From NCBI GenBank assembly GCA_964613035.1, contig CAZTFQ010000001.1, forward strand, positions 62,001-126,000: a stretch of 64,000 nt of DNA, written 5' to 3'. This stretch comes from CAVIQK01 sp964613035. Lineage in GTDB: Bacteria; Bacillota; Clostridia; Christensenellales; DTU072. The notes beneath the pieces were generated by a model. That model saw only the letters and a program-made list of their open reading frames with translations. It was not told where the DNA came from and made no database searches. Shown here piece after piece: positions 1 to 8,512 of the stretch. A program made the position numbers and the translations under genes. Each line of letters starts with the position of its first letter. The first letter of the stretch is position 1.

Positions 1-1240
1 TTTTTCCTCGATTGAGCTCCGCAGCCAGCTCTATCAGATCGTACGACAGTCCCCAGCCCGAGGTCCACTCTTCGTAATATTCTCTGTCTCTGGGGGTGAC
101 GTATCTGGGAGCGCCGGTCAGCTCCAGAAGATTTTTGATTTCTTCGTCCGCGCCCACTCGTCTGTCTACGTACGCGGCGATGTTGTCTTCCGTGACCAGT
201 CCCAGCTTGTAGAATTTTTTGACGACGTCGTTAAGTCCCTCGAGAGTTTTAACGTTGGATAGGAAAGAATAATGCGCGAGAGTGAGGAGAGCGTTTTCGG
301 AGAAGCCCAGCTCCGACCACGGTCTGATATAGGTGTCCACGACTACGTCCAGATCCGCATAGTACGCGCCGATGCCTTTGACGACGTTTTGAGCGGTCTT
401 GTGCCATTCTTTTTTTTTCTTTCCGTATTCCTCTATTTCGAAGGGCGTACGAGCGCCCGCTTTTTTCAATTCGGTTATCAGAGAATCCAGCTTGGAGAGT
501 CCGCCTTTTTTCTTTAAGAGTCTTGCCGCCGTGAGAATGGCGTCGGCTTCCAGTCCGGATTCTTCTTTCCACTTGCGATACATATCTCTAGAATCGATGT
601 CGGGAGACGATTTCAATCCGAGCGCCTCGTACACCATGCGGATTTCCTCTCCGTTGTTTTCCAGCTCTTCTATTTTTTCTTCCGCGTCCTTAAAAGTTCT
701 CACGCCTTCCTTTATCCAAGTGTTGGCGACGGCGAGAATGTACGCGGCGCCGATTTTTTCGCTCTTGTATCTCTTGCAGTATTCCATTATAACCAAAAGA
801 GCGTTGGGTTCTATTCCCGAAAACTCCATCAGTTCGAAATATCTGTTGAGTTCCGCGGGAGTCATGAATCGCTCCGGGAATATTCTCGTGACGTCTTCGA
901 CGAAAGCCGCGTATTTTTTTACGTCGTAATCGAGGATCTTGGGCATAGGATTTTTCGGCGAAATATACGTCAGCGTGACGGGCTCCGTCTTGGAATTGAT
1001 TATCAATCCTTGCTTCTCCCAGTATAAAAACGCCTCGCGGACTTTTTCTTCCGTCAGCTTGAGAGATATCGCGACGCTCTCGAGAGATACGTTTTCTCCG
1101 CAATATAGCGCCTTAAGTCCCGTAAGATATATTTTGACGTAGTCGCCGTCGGCGGAAGGTAAATAGTCCGTCAAAAAAACGTTGTCTACGGGAGTGAATC
1201 CGCTTTTGATTATGTCAGAATGAAGTTTGATTTCAGTCAT
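1..1240 (-). CDS. DnaD/DnaB_2-domain replication initiation protein (3' end outside window)
   Basis: The minus strand is open from an ATG at 1238-1240 to the left edge, giving about 413 residues. The N-terminus (VDNVFLTDYLPSADGDYVKI) is the winged-helix start typical of clostridial DnaD-like proteins, which help load the replicative helicase at oriC or restart sites. Two DnaB_2-type helical repeats are visible, at about residues 125-180 (ELNRYFELMEFSGIEPNALL) and 290-350 (RPWSELGFSENALLTLAHYS), and a third begins at the edge (YYEEWTSGWGLSYDLIELAA). Repeated DnaB_2 domains are usual for the clostridial form. The gene is divergent from the zinc-hook protein and has its own promoter at 1267-1295. 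The family call is by motif reading; whether it is the main DnaD or a paralogue cannot be decided because the C-terminus is missing. Confidence 0.8.
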   Translation of the reverse strand, partial: MTEIKLHSDIIKSGFTPVDNVFLTDYLPSADGDYVKIYLTGLKALYCGENVSLESVAISLKLTEEKVREAFLYWEKQGLIINSKTEPVTLTYISPKNPMPKILDYDVKKYAAFVEDVTRIFPERFMTPAELNRYFELMEFSGIEPNALLVIMEYCKRYKSEKIGAAYILAVANTWIKEGVRTFKDAEEKIEELENNGEEIRMVYEALGLKSSPDIDSRDMYRKWKEESGLEADAILTAARLLKKKGGLSKLDSLITELKKAGARTPFEIEEYGKKKKEWHKTAQNVVKGIGAYYADLDVVVDTYIRPWSELGFSENALLTLAHYSFLSNVKTLEGLNDVVKKFYKLGLVTEDNIAAYVDRRVGADEEIKNLLELTGAPRYVTPRDREYYEEWTSGWGLSYDLIELAAELNRGK

Positions 1241-1266
1241 TTCCGTCCGATCCTCGATAGAATAGT

Positions 1267-1317
1267 AATATATTTATAATAATTTACTATTGCAAAATTT
1301 TCATTTTGGTGTATAAT
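1267..1317. promoter_or_regulatory. Divergent promoters sharing one palindromic -35 hexamer
   Basis: TTGCAA at 1290-1295 is its own reverse complement. Rightward it is followed by a 16-nt spacer and a perfect TATAAT at 1312-1317, serving the zinc-hook gene. Leftward it is followed by a 17-nt spacer and TATATT (1272 to 1267), serving the dnaD-like gene. The two polymerases would compete for the same -35 bases. Confidence 0.55.
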
Positions 1318-1425
1318 GGAAAATAATGATAGCATAAGAAGAGGAATATTGCCAGCGATTTAGGAATTTTTCACAATTTTCCCGTCGGCGCCTCTTCTGA
1401 AAATCGTTTTATTTCGGAGGCTTTT

Positions 1426-4400
1426 ATGGAATTAAAGCAATTATCGCTCGGTTTTTCTACCAAAAACGTAGCGGAATTCGAGTTCGAACGCATCAACGAC
1501 ACCCTCTCGGTCGCGATCGGCAACAACGACAAGATATTCAGAGAAGGTTTTTCCGTGGCGCTTCTAGGCGCCGACGAAACGGGTGCAGTTCCTTTTAAGT
1601 TTACTCGACTGCTGTTCGAGGACAGGGGGAAAGAATGCGTTATCATAAGAGCATACGATAAAGACGGAGAAAAGTGCGTCTATACGGAAAACGGCGTCGA
1701 AAAGCCTCTCGACGATTACTATTCCGTCCTTAAGAAGACTTATAAATGTTCCGCGGAGCTTATTTCAAAATACTCGTTCGCTTCGGAAGACGTCGTCGAC
1801 AACGTCATGACCGGAGGCGTCGCGGGATATTTGTCTCTTATTCCCGATATAGAAAACAGAATCGAGTCCAGCTATGCGGGGGCAAAAGAAAGAGAATCCG
1901 CTCTTGAAGAAAAACTGGTCCACTTAGCCAATTTCGAAGGCGTGGGCGGCGGACGCAACGCTCTCGTCGAGCTCGATAAAGACATACATACGTTGGAAAA
2001 CGCTCTCGACAGCATCAGCGAGGATATCGCCAGAGGCGAGTCGGAATCCAAAATCGGTTACGATATGCTCAACAACGCCTCTAGATTAAAAGAGCTCGAG
2101 GACATCGAGCAGGATATGGGACGAATAGACGAGTACGTCGCGCTTTCTCGTCGCGCCAAGTCCGTCCTCGATTTGGAAGCCAGAGCGTTGAAACTTCAGT
2201 CCGTGTCCGGCAATGTCAAGAGCGAGTCCGATATAGCGATGCTGAAGGCTAAAGTAGAGAACCTCAATCGTCAGATCGTTAAGTTTGAAGAAGAACAGAG
2301 AAAAGCCGAAGGCGAGGTCGTCTATTACGCGGACAAGTTGCAGACGCTGAGAGGAGACGTCAAGGTGCTGGTGGAAGTCACCGCGTCGGGCGCTACCGAC
2401 GACGTCGAAGACGAAGTCGGAGAATATTACGAAGAGTTTAAGAAAACTAAAGAGTCGTACGAAGAAAGACTCCGCGCGGTGGAACTGGAGCGCAACGCTC
2501 TCTACGAACATATTGCGGAACTAGAGGACAGAAGAGGAAAATTAGCCTATCCCGTTTCGTACAGAAAAGCCGTTCTGGACGCGTTGAATCTCGAAGACAG
2601 AATGACCGAGCTCAGCGTGCTCGCCGATAAAGAAGAAAAAATCGTTGCGGAAATTTCTTCCGACATAGCGAAGAAGGAAGAAGAATTCGACAAGCTCTCC
2701 GAAAAAGCTCTCGATATAGAGACCGCGGCGGCGGAATTGCTTAAAGAGATCATAGGAGATTATACGGACAAGGAAGAGAAACTCAATGCCGACAGCGTGG
2801 AGCGCAATCGCCTGTACAGCAATCATATTATAGTCAACGAGCAGGTCCGGGAGATTAAGGCTATCGAAGACAAGATAAAGAAACTCCAAGAGAGCCAAAA
2901 AGATTTCGTCGAGAAAAGGTCCCGTCTCAACGACGCCAAGGTCGAGGTGGAGATACACCGCGCCAAGCTTAACAAGCGTCTGCGCCAGATGGAAGACAAA
3001 TATAACGAAAGAATCGCCGAAAATCTCTACGCGCAGCAGGTGGAGTCTCTCAACTACGGAGACAGATGCCCGATCTGCGACGGCTTCGTTATCAAAAAGA
3101 ACGCCAAGCTCCGCTTCATGAAGATGGACGACATCTTAGCGGATATGGAAGCGTTGAAAAAAGCCATCGAAGACGACGACGCCAAGATCTCTCGCATTCT
3201 GCTCAAGTTGGGCGCGTATATGTCCGCGTCCGCGTCGAGCGAAGCGTACGTCAATTCTCTTAACGATACCAAGTTAAAAAAGCAAGAGGCTATAGACGCG
3301 TTTTGTCGCGAGAGCGGCGTTCAAACGCCTCCCGAGCTGTCCGATAAATTGAGAAAAGTTATCGAAGAACAGCGCGACACCAACGAAAAACTCGATAAAT
3401 ATCACGATTTGGAAGGACGTCTGGCGTCCGTTCTGGAGGCTAAAGGTCGCGTTTCGTTCCAGATTAAAAAATTAAAAGAACTCGAGCTGGTCCGTCATCA
3501 AAAAGCTTTCGACGACTACAAGTCGAGAATACGCGCCGCGGTCGACGAATATCGTCCCGTTATGAAAATTCTTGACGGAGCAAAAGGAAAAGAGCAATAT
3601 CCCCGTCTTATGCTCGCGGATAAAGAGCTGGAGACCATTTCGGAAGATCTCGAGAGCGCGAGGAAACGTCTCTCCGCCGCGGACAGCGAGCGCGACGACA
3701 TCAACAAGACTCTGGCAATCTTCGACGGCAGAGACCTGCCCATAGGCGACGACGGACAAAACGTCAACGTCGCGGGACTGGGCGCGAAAGTAATTGCTAC
3801 GAGACTTAAGGCAATGACGGACGAAATCAAGAAAAACGAAGATGCCTATGAAAACGCCAAGGTTCGTTTCGTGGCAGCCAAGAGAGTCGTCGATAATTAT
3901 TCCAGAGAAAAATATAATTTGGAGAAGGATATTCTCCTCTCCGACGAGAAGGAAAAAGTCGCCCTTAAGACGGACGATTCTCTCCGCACGGAAATAGAAG
4001 AAGAATTGAAAGCTCTGGGTGTCAATTCCGTCGAGGAACTTAAAGATATGGTCATCAGCGACGACGACGAAAAGGCTCTCGAGGCGATTTTGGCAGGATT
4101 TAGAGGCGAGCTCAACGCTTTGAGAGGCGCGGTCAACGCGGTCGTCAATAATACGCCCGACTATGACGTAGAGGAGCTTAAAGGCAGAAGAAAGCAAATA
4201 AGAGCCGCTATTTCCGATATGTATCTTAAACGCGCCACTTTGAAAATTAGCATAGAAGCCTCCGAGCGTAACGACCGTCAAAAGGAAGAAGTCAATTACG
4301 AGCTCAAGAGGGTCAGAGCCGATATCAGAGAGCTGGAGACCATCCGCACTTACGTGGAAGACGGCAGTCTGAATATGATGAGTCTCTTTGTGAGACTTCT

Positions 4401-4740
4401 GCAGGACGCCTCGGTAACCGCATACGGAATGACCAAGGGCGCGTATAGCCTGGAAATAAGCGAAAAGGGACTCGAGGTCATAGACAACATCAACGCCGTG
4501 CCGATCGACGAAAATAACATCACCGACTATCAGCGCGCAGTGAGATATCTCGCCATTGCGTCCAAGTTGACCTCCGTAATCAACTCGATATTGGACGTCG
4601 ATACTCCGCTCTTCTTCACGTTGCCTTCCTCTGAGATCAACAAGGACTATGCGGAGCTGGCTATCAATCTGGCAAAGGAAACCCGCATCGCCGTAGTAGC
4701 CGACGCGGATATCAAACCCGTTTTGTCCGAAGTCCTATAA
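1426..4740 (+). CDS. Rad50/SbcC-shaped zinc-hook coiled-coil protein lacking ATPase motifs
   Basis: A 1104-residue protein with a globular N-terminus (about 1-150), long charged coiled coil (about 160-545), a CPIC zinc-hook motif at residues 548-551, a second coiled coil (about 555-960) and a globular C-terminus (about 990-1104). The hook lies at the exact midpoint, as in Rad50 and SbcC, where two hooks dimerise through zinc. However, no Walker A (GxxxxGKS) is present in the N-terminal head, no LSGGE signature precedes the C-terminal head, and the position expected for Walker B reads PLFFTLPSSEINKDYAELA instead of a hydrophobic run ending in DE. I infer a structural relative with dead or divergent heads. 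No SbcD/Mre11 nuclease gene is adjacent. Start: ATG 1426 follows CGGAGG at 1415-1420. Alternatives are a new coiled-coil scaffold family or a Rad50 too divergent for me to align. Confidence 0.7.
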   Translation: MELKQLSLGFSTKNVAEFEFERINDTLSVAIGNNDKIFREGFSVALLGADETGAVPFKFTRLLFEDRGKECVIIRAYDKDGEKCVYTENGVEKPLDDYYSVLKKTYKCSAELISKYSFASEDVVDNVMTGGVAGYLSLIPDIENRIESSYAGAKERESALEEKLVHLANFEGVGGGRNALVELDKDIHTLENALDSISEDIARGESESKIGYDMLNNASRLKELEDIEQDMGRIDEYVALSRRAKSVLDLEARALKLQSVSGNVKSESDIAMLKAKVENLNRQIVKFEEEQRKAEGEVVYYADKLQTLRGDVKVLVEVTASGATDDVEDEVGEYYEEFKKTKESYEERLRAVELERNALYEHIAELEDRRGKLAYPVSYRKAVLDALNLEDRMTELSVLADKEEKIVAEISSDIAKKEEEFDKLSEKALDIETAAAELLKEIIGDYTDKEEKLNADSVERNRLYSNHIIVNEQVREIKAIEDKIKKLQESQKDFVEKRSRLNDAKVEVEIHRAKLNKRLRQMEDKYNERIAENLYAQQVESLNYGDRCPICDGFVIKKNAKLRFMKMDDILADMEALKKAIEDDDAKISRILLKLGAYMSASASSEAYVNSLNDTKLKKQEAIDAFCRESGVQTPPELSDKLRKVIEEQRDTNEKLDKYHDLEGRLASVLEAKGRVSFQIKKLKELELVRHQKAFDDYKSRIRAAVDEYRPVMKILDGAKGKEQYPRLMLADKELETISEDLESARKRLSAADSERDDINKTLAIFDGRDLPIGDDGQNVNVAGLGAKVIATRLKAMTDEIKKNEDAYENAKVRFVAAKRVVDNYSREKYNLEKDILLSDEKEKVALKTDDSLRTEIEEELKALGVNSVEELKDMVISDDDEKALEAILAGFRGELNALRGAVNAVVNNTPDYDVEELKGRRKQIRAAISDMYLKRATLKISIEASERNDRQKEEVNYELKRVRADIRELETIRTYVEDGSLNMMSLFVRLLQDASVTAYGMTKGAYSLEISEKGLEVIDNINAVPIDENNITDYQRAVRYLAIASKLTSVINSILDVDTPLFFTLPSSEINKDYAELAINLAKETRIAVVADADIKPVLSEVL

Positions 4741-4774
4741 GAGCCCGCATATCGATAAATTTTACCGACTAATC

Positions 4775-4810
4775 AAGGATGCCGAGGATTTCTCGGCGTC
4801 CTTAAATAAT
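4775..4810 (+). terminator. Hairpin between the zinc-hook gene and the queT-like gene
   Basis: AAGGATGCCGAG (4775-4786) pairs with CTCGGCGTCCTT (4792-4803) around a 5-nt loop with one G-T wobble, followed by A/T-rich sequence rather than a pure T run. Probably a weak terminator; it stops 12 bases before the next ATG. Confidence 0.55.
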
Positions 4811-4815
4811 TTATT

Positions 4816-5322
4816 ATGAGAAGACAAGCAAGATTATTGACTTTAGCAAGAATAGCAGTGGTCGCGGGAATATATTTTGTAGCGACTTATTTTTTGCCGG
4901 GAATGTCGTACGGACCGATACAGCTGAGAGTGAGCGAGGGTATGACGATACTTCCGCTGATTTTTCCGGAATCGATCTGGGGACTGACTTTGGGGTGCCT
5001 TATCGCCAACTTTTTTTCGCCTTACGGATGGCTGGATATAGTGTTGGGTACGTCGGCTACGCTGATAGGATGTTTAGGAGCATTTTTCCTAGGCAAAATT
5101 TTAAAAAACAGTCGACTGCGTCCCTTCGTCTCCGTGATACCGGTAATCGTGTCCAATGCGGTTATTTTGCCCGCAGTATGGCTTTTGTCCGGCACGGAAG
5201 ACGGATATTTCGTCATGATGGCGTCCACTTTGATATCCGAAACGTTATCCGTATATCTTGTCGGAATTCCTCTCTATTACACCGTTACGCGCCTTGCGAA
5301 AAACGGTCGGCTTAAAAATTAA
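4816..5322 (+). CDS. queT: QueT-family transporter (queuosine precursor ECF S component)
   Basis: A 168-residue hydrophobic protein with about five membrane segments. The conserved stretch SYGPIQLRVSEGMTILPLIF (residues 31-50) followed by GLTLGCLIANFFSPYGWLDI and GTSATL is the signature of the QueT family (DUF988), the substrate-binding component of an ECF transporter thought to import queuosine precursors such as preQ0 or preQ1. The energising EcfAAT module is not in the window. No Shine-Dalgarno sequence precedes the ATG; an AATAAT lies 5 nt upstream but no good -35 matches it, so how it is expressed is unclear. I looked for a preQ1 riboswitch in 4741-4815 and did not see one. Confidence 0.8.
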   Translation: MRRQARLLTLARIAVVAGIYFVATYFLPGMSYGPIQLRVSEGMTILPLIFPESIWGLTLGCLIANFFSPYGWLDIVLGTSATLIGCLGAFFLGKILKNSRLRPFVSVIPVIVSNAVILPAVWLLSGTEDGYFVMMASTLISETLSVYLVGIPLYYTVTRLAKNGRLKN

Positions 5323-5353
5323 CGCGCAAGACTGAATTTCCCTGAAATTTCAC

Positions 5354-5382
5354 TTGTCATTATTTATTGATTGATATATAAT
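5354..5382 (+). promoter_or_regulatory. SigA-type promoter of the foldase lipoprotein gene
   Basis: TTGTCA (5354-5359), 17-nt spacer, TATAAT (5377-5382). The gene starts at 5435 after CGGAGA, giving a leader of about 46 nt. Confidence 0.7.
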
Positions 5383-5434
5383 AATTTTGTTTATTATCTA
5401 GAAAAATGCGCACGCGCACGGAGAATAGCAGAAA

Positions 5435-7726
5435 ATGAAGAAAAAAATTCTAGCACTGGTCATTATCATCGTAGTCCTCGCGACAGCTCTTTCGGGTTGT
5501 ACCTTTATTCAACTTAACACCGAAAGACGGTCTCAGCAAGTGCTCCGCACGGTTACCAAGGGAGACGTTTCGCTCGATATTTCTTATACGGAACTCAGCG
5601 ATTACACTTCCAGCCTGCTCTACGGCAGCTTCTACAGTTATGTGTCTTACGGTTACATGACGATCGAGGACGTCGCTCACTACGCCCTTTCCGCCAAGAC
5701 GCAGTCCAAGACCCTGACGATATACGCGATCGATTACCTGCAATCCAAGAATCGTTCCAATCTCGTTTCGGACGCTCTTTATAATCAACTGACCGAGAAG
5801 CTCGGCACCGGACACCTCAACAAAAAAGTCTTTTCCGTACTGACGATAGCGGAATATTACGACGCGATAATTTCCGTCAACGAGAGCATCGAGTCCCTCT
5901 ACGACAGCTACGTAGAAGAATATTACAACAATCTCCGTAAAGACGAAGTTTACTCCGCAGATTTACAGGACGTCGAGGAAATCAAGCTGGTCCGCGGTCT
6001 GCAAGGCGAATATTACGTCGGTTCCGCAGGTCCCGCCACGGAAGATCTCGTGATAGAAGTCGTGTATAAAGATTCTTCCAAGCCTTCTATCCAGCTCCCC
6101 GTATCTAACAATATGATTTCCAAGGCTTTCTCCTCCTCCGAAGCGGCAGAAGACAGCGAGTTTACGATTAAACTGGACGTCGAGAATAAGAACGAAGACG
6201 GCAACTACGTCGCGGAAGTCCTTACCGTTACCGAAAAATACAACGTCGTCGACGCTCCTAAACTCAAATCCGACGATGAAGAAGAAAAGGTCGCTCTGGA
6301 CGAAATTCGTTATATGAGCGCGGACGAAATAGCCTCTTGGGTAGAGAACAACGGCGCCGAGTACGATTACGCAATCCCTGCCGTCATCGATCTCGCGGAG
6401 CTCAAGAAGAGCGACGACGCCGCGGTATCGTATGCCTGGGGTGAAGTAGAAAGCTATCTGAAAGAGTCCGGTCGCAGCGTCGATTATTACTACGCCAGCG
6501 CAATCGAGACGGAAGTCATCTCCGCGTATAAGGCAGTCGTCAACGCCGCTTCCGAAGAAGAAATAGAAGCCGAGCTCGAGACTAAAGTCGCTCAGAAGAT
6601 ACTCAGTCTCAACGGCGACGGTATCAAAAATTATAAGGACAAGACTCCCGACGAGCAGAAGTCCTCTTTCATCAGTGCGATAGGTGACGCTCTCGATTCT
6701 CTCTATTACGTGCCCGCTATAGATAACGTAAAAGGTTACTTCTACGTATCTCACCTCCTCATCAAGGACGAGTCTATAGGCAAAGAATTCGTTATACAGG
6801 GCTCCGACGATAAGCTGATCGCGGAAAACGTCGGTACCATGACCGTAGACGAAGTCAATCCTCGCTTCGACGTCGATTTCGAGTGTGAAGGCTGGCATTA
6901 TAACGAAGAAGGCGAATACGTCCACGACGCGGCGCTCTGCTCCGACAACGGTGCCTGCTCCGATAAGTCCGACTGCAAGTCCATAGCTTATATCCGCAAG
7001 GGCGTCAAAGCGACGGAAGTGCTCGACAGCCTGTCCGCGGCTCTTGCCGGCGAAACCGACGGTGCCAAGAGAGTGAAAATATTCAACGAGTACGTCGAGA
7101 AATACGGTCAGGACGGCGGTATCCTCGATAAGACCAACGGCTACCTCATCACTCCCGACGAGGACGATATGAGCTGGGTGGACGGCTTCGAAGCGCTCGG
7201 AATACTTCTCGGTGCTTCCGCCAACTACTCCGAGGTCGGCACCTATCAGGTAAATAAAGACAGAGCCATAGCTTCTTTCAAGTCTCTCTACGGCATTGAC
7301 GACGAGGAAGCGGAAGCTCTCTACGATAAATACAACGCATACGTCAACGTCTACGGTGAAGCGGGCTCCGAGCTCTACTTCGCCATCGGCAACACCGTGA
7401 CGGCGTCCGGCAGCTCTTCTGAGTACGCCGGTATACACGTAATGATGGTAACCTTCTTCCCCTTCTCCGGAGAGGAATGGAACGGTGAATCCGTCATCGA
7501 TCTTAAGGGCACTCTTCTTAAGCAGTCCGTGTACGATTCCACTTTGGATACGATGGTCTCCGAAGAATATACTAAAATAACCGAATGGCTCTCCGATTAC
7601 GAAACGGACGACAACGGTTACTCTCTGACCCTCGGCGCCAAGTACACCGATAAAGGTTTCTCGATTAAAGATCACAAAAAACTCGGCGACTATATAAGCA
7701 ATATCGTCTCCGGATACGGCGGTTAA
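5435..7726 (+). CDS. Large PrsA/SurA-like parvulin foldase lipoprotein
   Basis: 763 residues with a lipoprotein signal peptide ending in the lipobox LSGC (lipidated Cys22). Residues 437-445 (YVSHLLIKD, His440) and 666-673 (GIHVMMVT, His668) match the first and last strands of a parvulin peptidyl-prolyl isomerase domain, where H-[IL]-L-[IV] and G-x-H-x-x-x-V are diagnostic; GGILDKTNGYLITPDE fits the internal GG-G turn. The protein would help exported proteins fold outside the membrane. It is much longer than usual PrsA (about 300 residues): the N-terminal half (23-430) is a long helical SurA-like region, and a Cys-rich insertion (about 482-517, including CSDNGACSDKSDC) interrupts the parvulin core. 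The gene stands alone between a SigA promoter and a strong terminator. Many lipoproteins nearby are plausible clients (inference). Confidence 0.7.
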   Translation: MKKKILALVIIIVVLATALSGCTFIQLNTERRSQQVLRTVTKGDVSLDISYTELSDYTSSLLYGSFYSYVSYGYMTIEDVAHYALSAKTQSKTLTIYAIDYLQSKNRSNLVSDALYNQLTEKLGTGHLNKKVFSVLTIAEYYDAIISVNESIESLYDSYVEEYYNNLRKDEVYSADLQDVEEIKLVRGLQGEYYVGSAGPATEDLVIEVVYKDSSKPSIQLPVSNNMISKAFSSSEAAEDSEFTIKLDVENKNEDGNYVAEVLTVTEKYNVVDAPKLKSDDEEEKVALDEIRYMSADEIASWVENNGAEYDYAIPAVIDLAELKKSDDAAVSYAWGEVESYLKESGRSVDYYYASAIETEVISAYKAVVNAASEEEIEAELETKVAQKILSLNGDGIKNYKDKTPDEQKSSFISAIGDALDSLYYVPAIDNVKGYFYVSHLLIKDESIGKEFVIQGSDDKLIAENVGTMTVDEVNPRFDVDFECEGWHYNEEGEYVHDAALCSDNGACSDKSDCKSIAYIRKGVKATEVLDSLSAALAGETDGAKRVKIFNEYVEKYGQDGGILDKTNGYLITPDEDDMSWVDGFEALGILLGASANYSEVGTYQVNKDRAIASFKSLYGIDDEEAEALYDKYNAYVNVYGEAGSELYFAIGNTVTASGSSSEYAGIHVMMVTFFPFSGEEWNGESVIDLKGTLLKQSVYDSTLDTMVSEEYTKITEWLSDYETDDNGYSLTLGAKYTDKGFSIKDHKKLGDYISNIVSGYGG

Positions 7727-7746
7727 GCTTCCGTTTAAGATTATTG

Positions 7747-7777
7747 AAAAAAGACGCTTTTCGAGCGTCTTTTTTTA
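7747..7777 (+). terminator. Rho-independent terminator after the foldase gene
   Basis: AGACGCT (7752-7758) and AGCGTCT (7764-7770) form a stem around TTTCG, flanked by an A run and followed by seven T. Confidence 0.9.
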
Positions 7778-7829
7778 TTGCGCCGTTTATATGACGATTT
7801 TTTGGCTATACTTGAGAAAAAGGTTGTTT

Positions 7830-8504
7830 ATGATAAAGAAAATCGTTTGTTGCGCATTGATCGTAGCGGTGGTCGTTACGGGAGCGATGCTCTTTTCGAC
7901 GGATTATTCGGAAGAAGCTTCCGCACTCACTCTCAAGAAGGGCAGTACGGGCTCGACAGTCAGAACTCTTCAGACCAAACTGAAAAATTGGGGCTATTAC
8001 ACGGGCACCGTGGACGGAATCTACGGAACGCAGACCGTCAACGCCGTCAAATATTTTCAGAGGAAGAACGGTCTCACCGCCGACGGCATAGCCGGCACGA
8101 AAACTCTGGCGGCTATGGGGATATCGTCCGGTAGCTCTTCCAATACGTCATCGTCGTCGGATACGTATCTTCTAGCCAAGCTTATTCACGCGGAAGCCAG
8201 AGGCGAGCCTTACACGGGACAGGTTGCGGTAGGAGCGGTCGTCCTCAACAGGGTCAGGTCGTCGGCTTTCCCCAACACTATTTCGGGCGTTATATATCAG
8301 TCGTACGCCTTCACGTGCGTACAAGACGGTCAAATCAATCTCTCTCCCAACGACACCGCGATACGCGCGGCAAAAGACGCTCTGAGCGGCTGGGACCCGA
8401 CCAACGGTTGTCTGTATTACTATAACCCCGCAACCGCTACCAGTAAGTGGATATGGAGCAGAAAAGTTTCCCTTACTATCGGCAACCACTCGTTTTGTTA
8501 TTAG
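7830..8504 (+). CDS. sleB: Spore cortex-lytic enzyme SleB
   Basis: 224 residues from ATG 7830, which follows AAAAAGG; the frame opens 13 codons earlier but without a ribosome site. A signal peptide (about 1-31) leads to a PG_binding_1 domain (about 33-97: VRTLQTKLKNWGYYTG, VDGIYGTQTVNAV, YFQRKNGLTADGIAGTKT), a Ser/Gly linker, then a Hydrolase_2 domain (about 113-224) beginning LLAKLIHAEARGEPY, where Glu122 is the likely catalytic acid. SleB is a lytic transglycosylase that breaks down spore cortex peptidoglycan during germination. The next gene is its usual partner ypeB, 8 bp downstream. It marks the organism as a spore former. Confidence 0.92.
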   Translation: MIKKIVCCALIVAVVVTGAMLFSTDYSEEASALTLKKGSTGSTVRTLQTKLKNWGYYTGTVDGIYGTQTVNAVKYFQRKNGLTADGIAGTKTLAAMGISSGSSSNTSSSSDTYLLAKLIHAEARGEPYTGQVAVGAVVLNRVRSSAFPNTISGVIYQSYAFTCVQDGQINLSPNDTAIRAAKDALSGWDPTNGCLYYYNPATATSKWIWSRKVSLTIGNHSFCY

Positions 8505-8512
8505 GAGTTACT

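Noticed and set aside
1426..4740. Straight annotation as SbcC exonuclease subunit
   Set aside because: Walker A, signature and Walker B motifs cannot be found, and no sbcD is adjacent.
4741..4815. preQ1 riboswitch expected before a queT-like gene
   Set aside because: Only a terminator-like hairpin is present; no preQ1-type pseudoknot with a C-rich loop and A-rich tail.
5963..7675. A 570-codon open frame antisense to the foldase gene
   Set aside because: It mirrors a strongly biased coding strand: frequent GAC/GTC-type codons leave the opposite frame stop-poor. No motif, signal peptide or ribosome site. The same applies to long antisense frames at 46404-47483 and 55703-57364.
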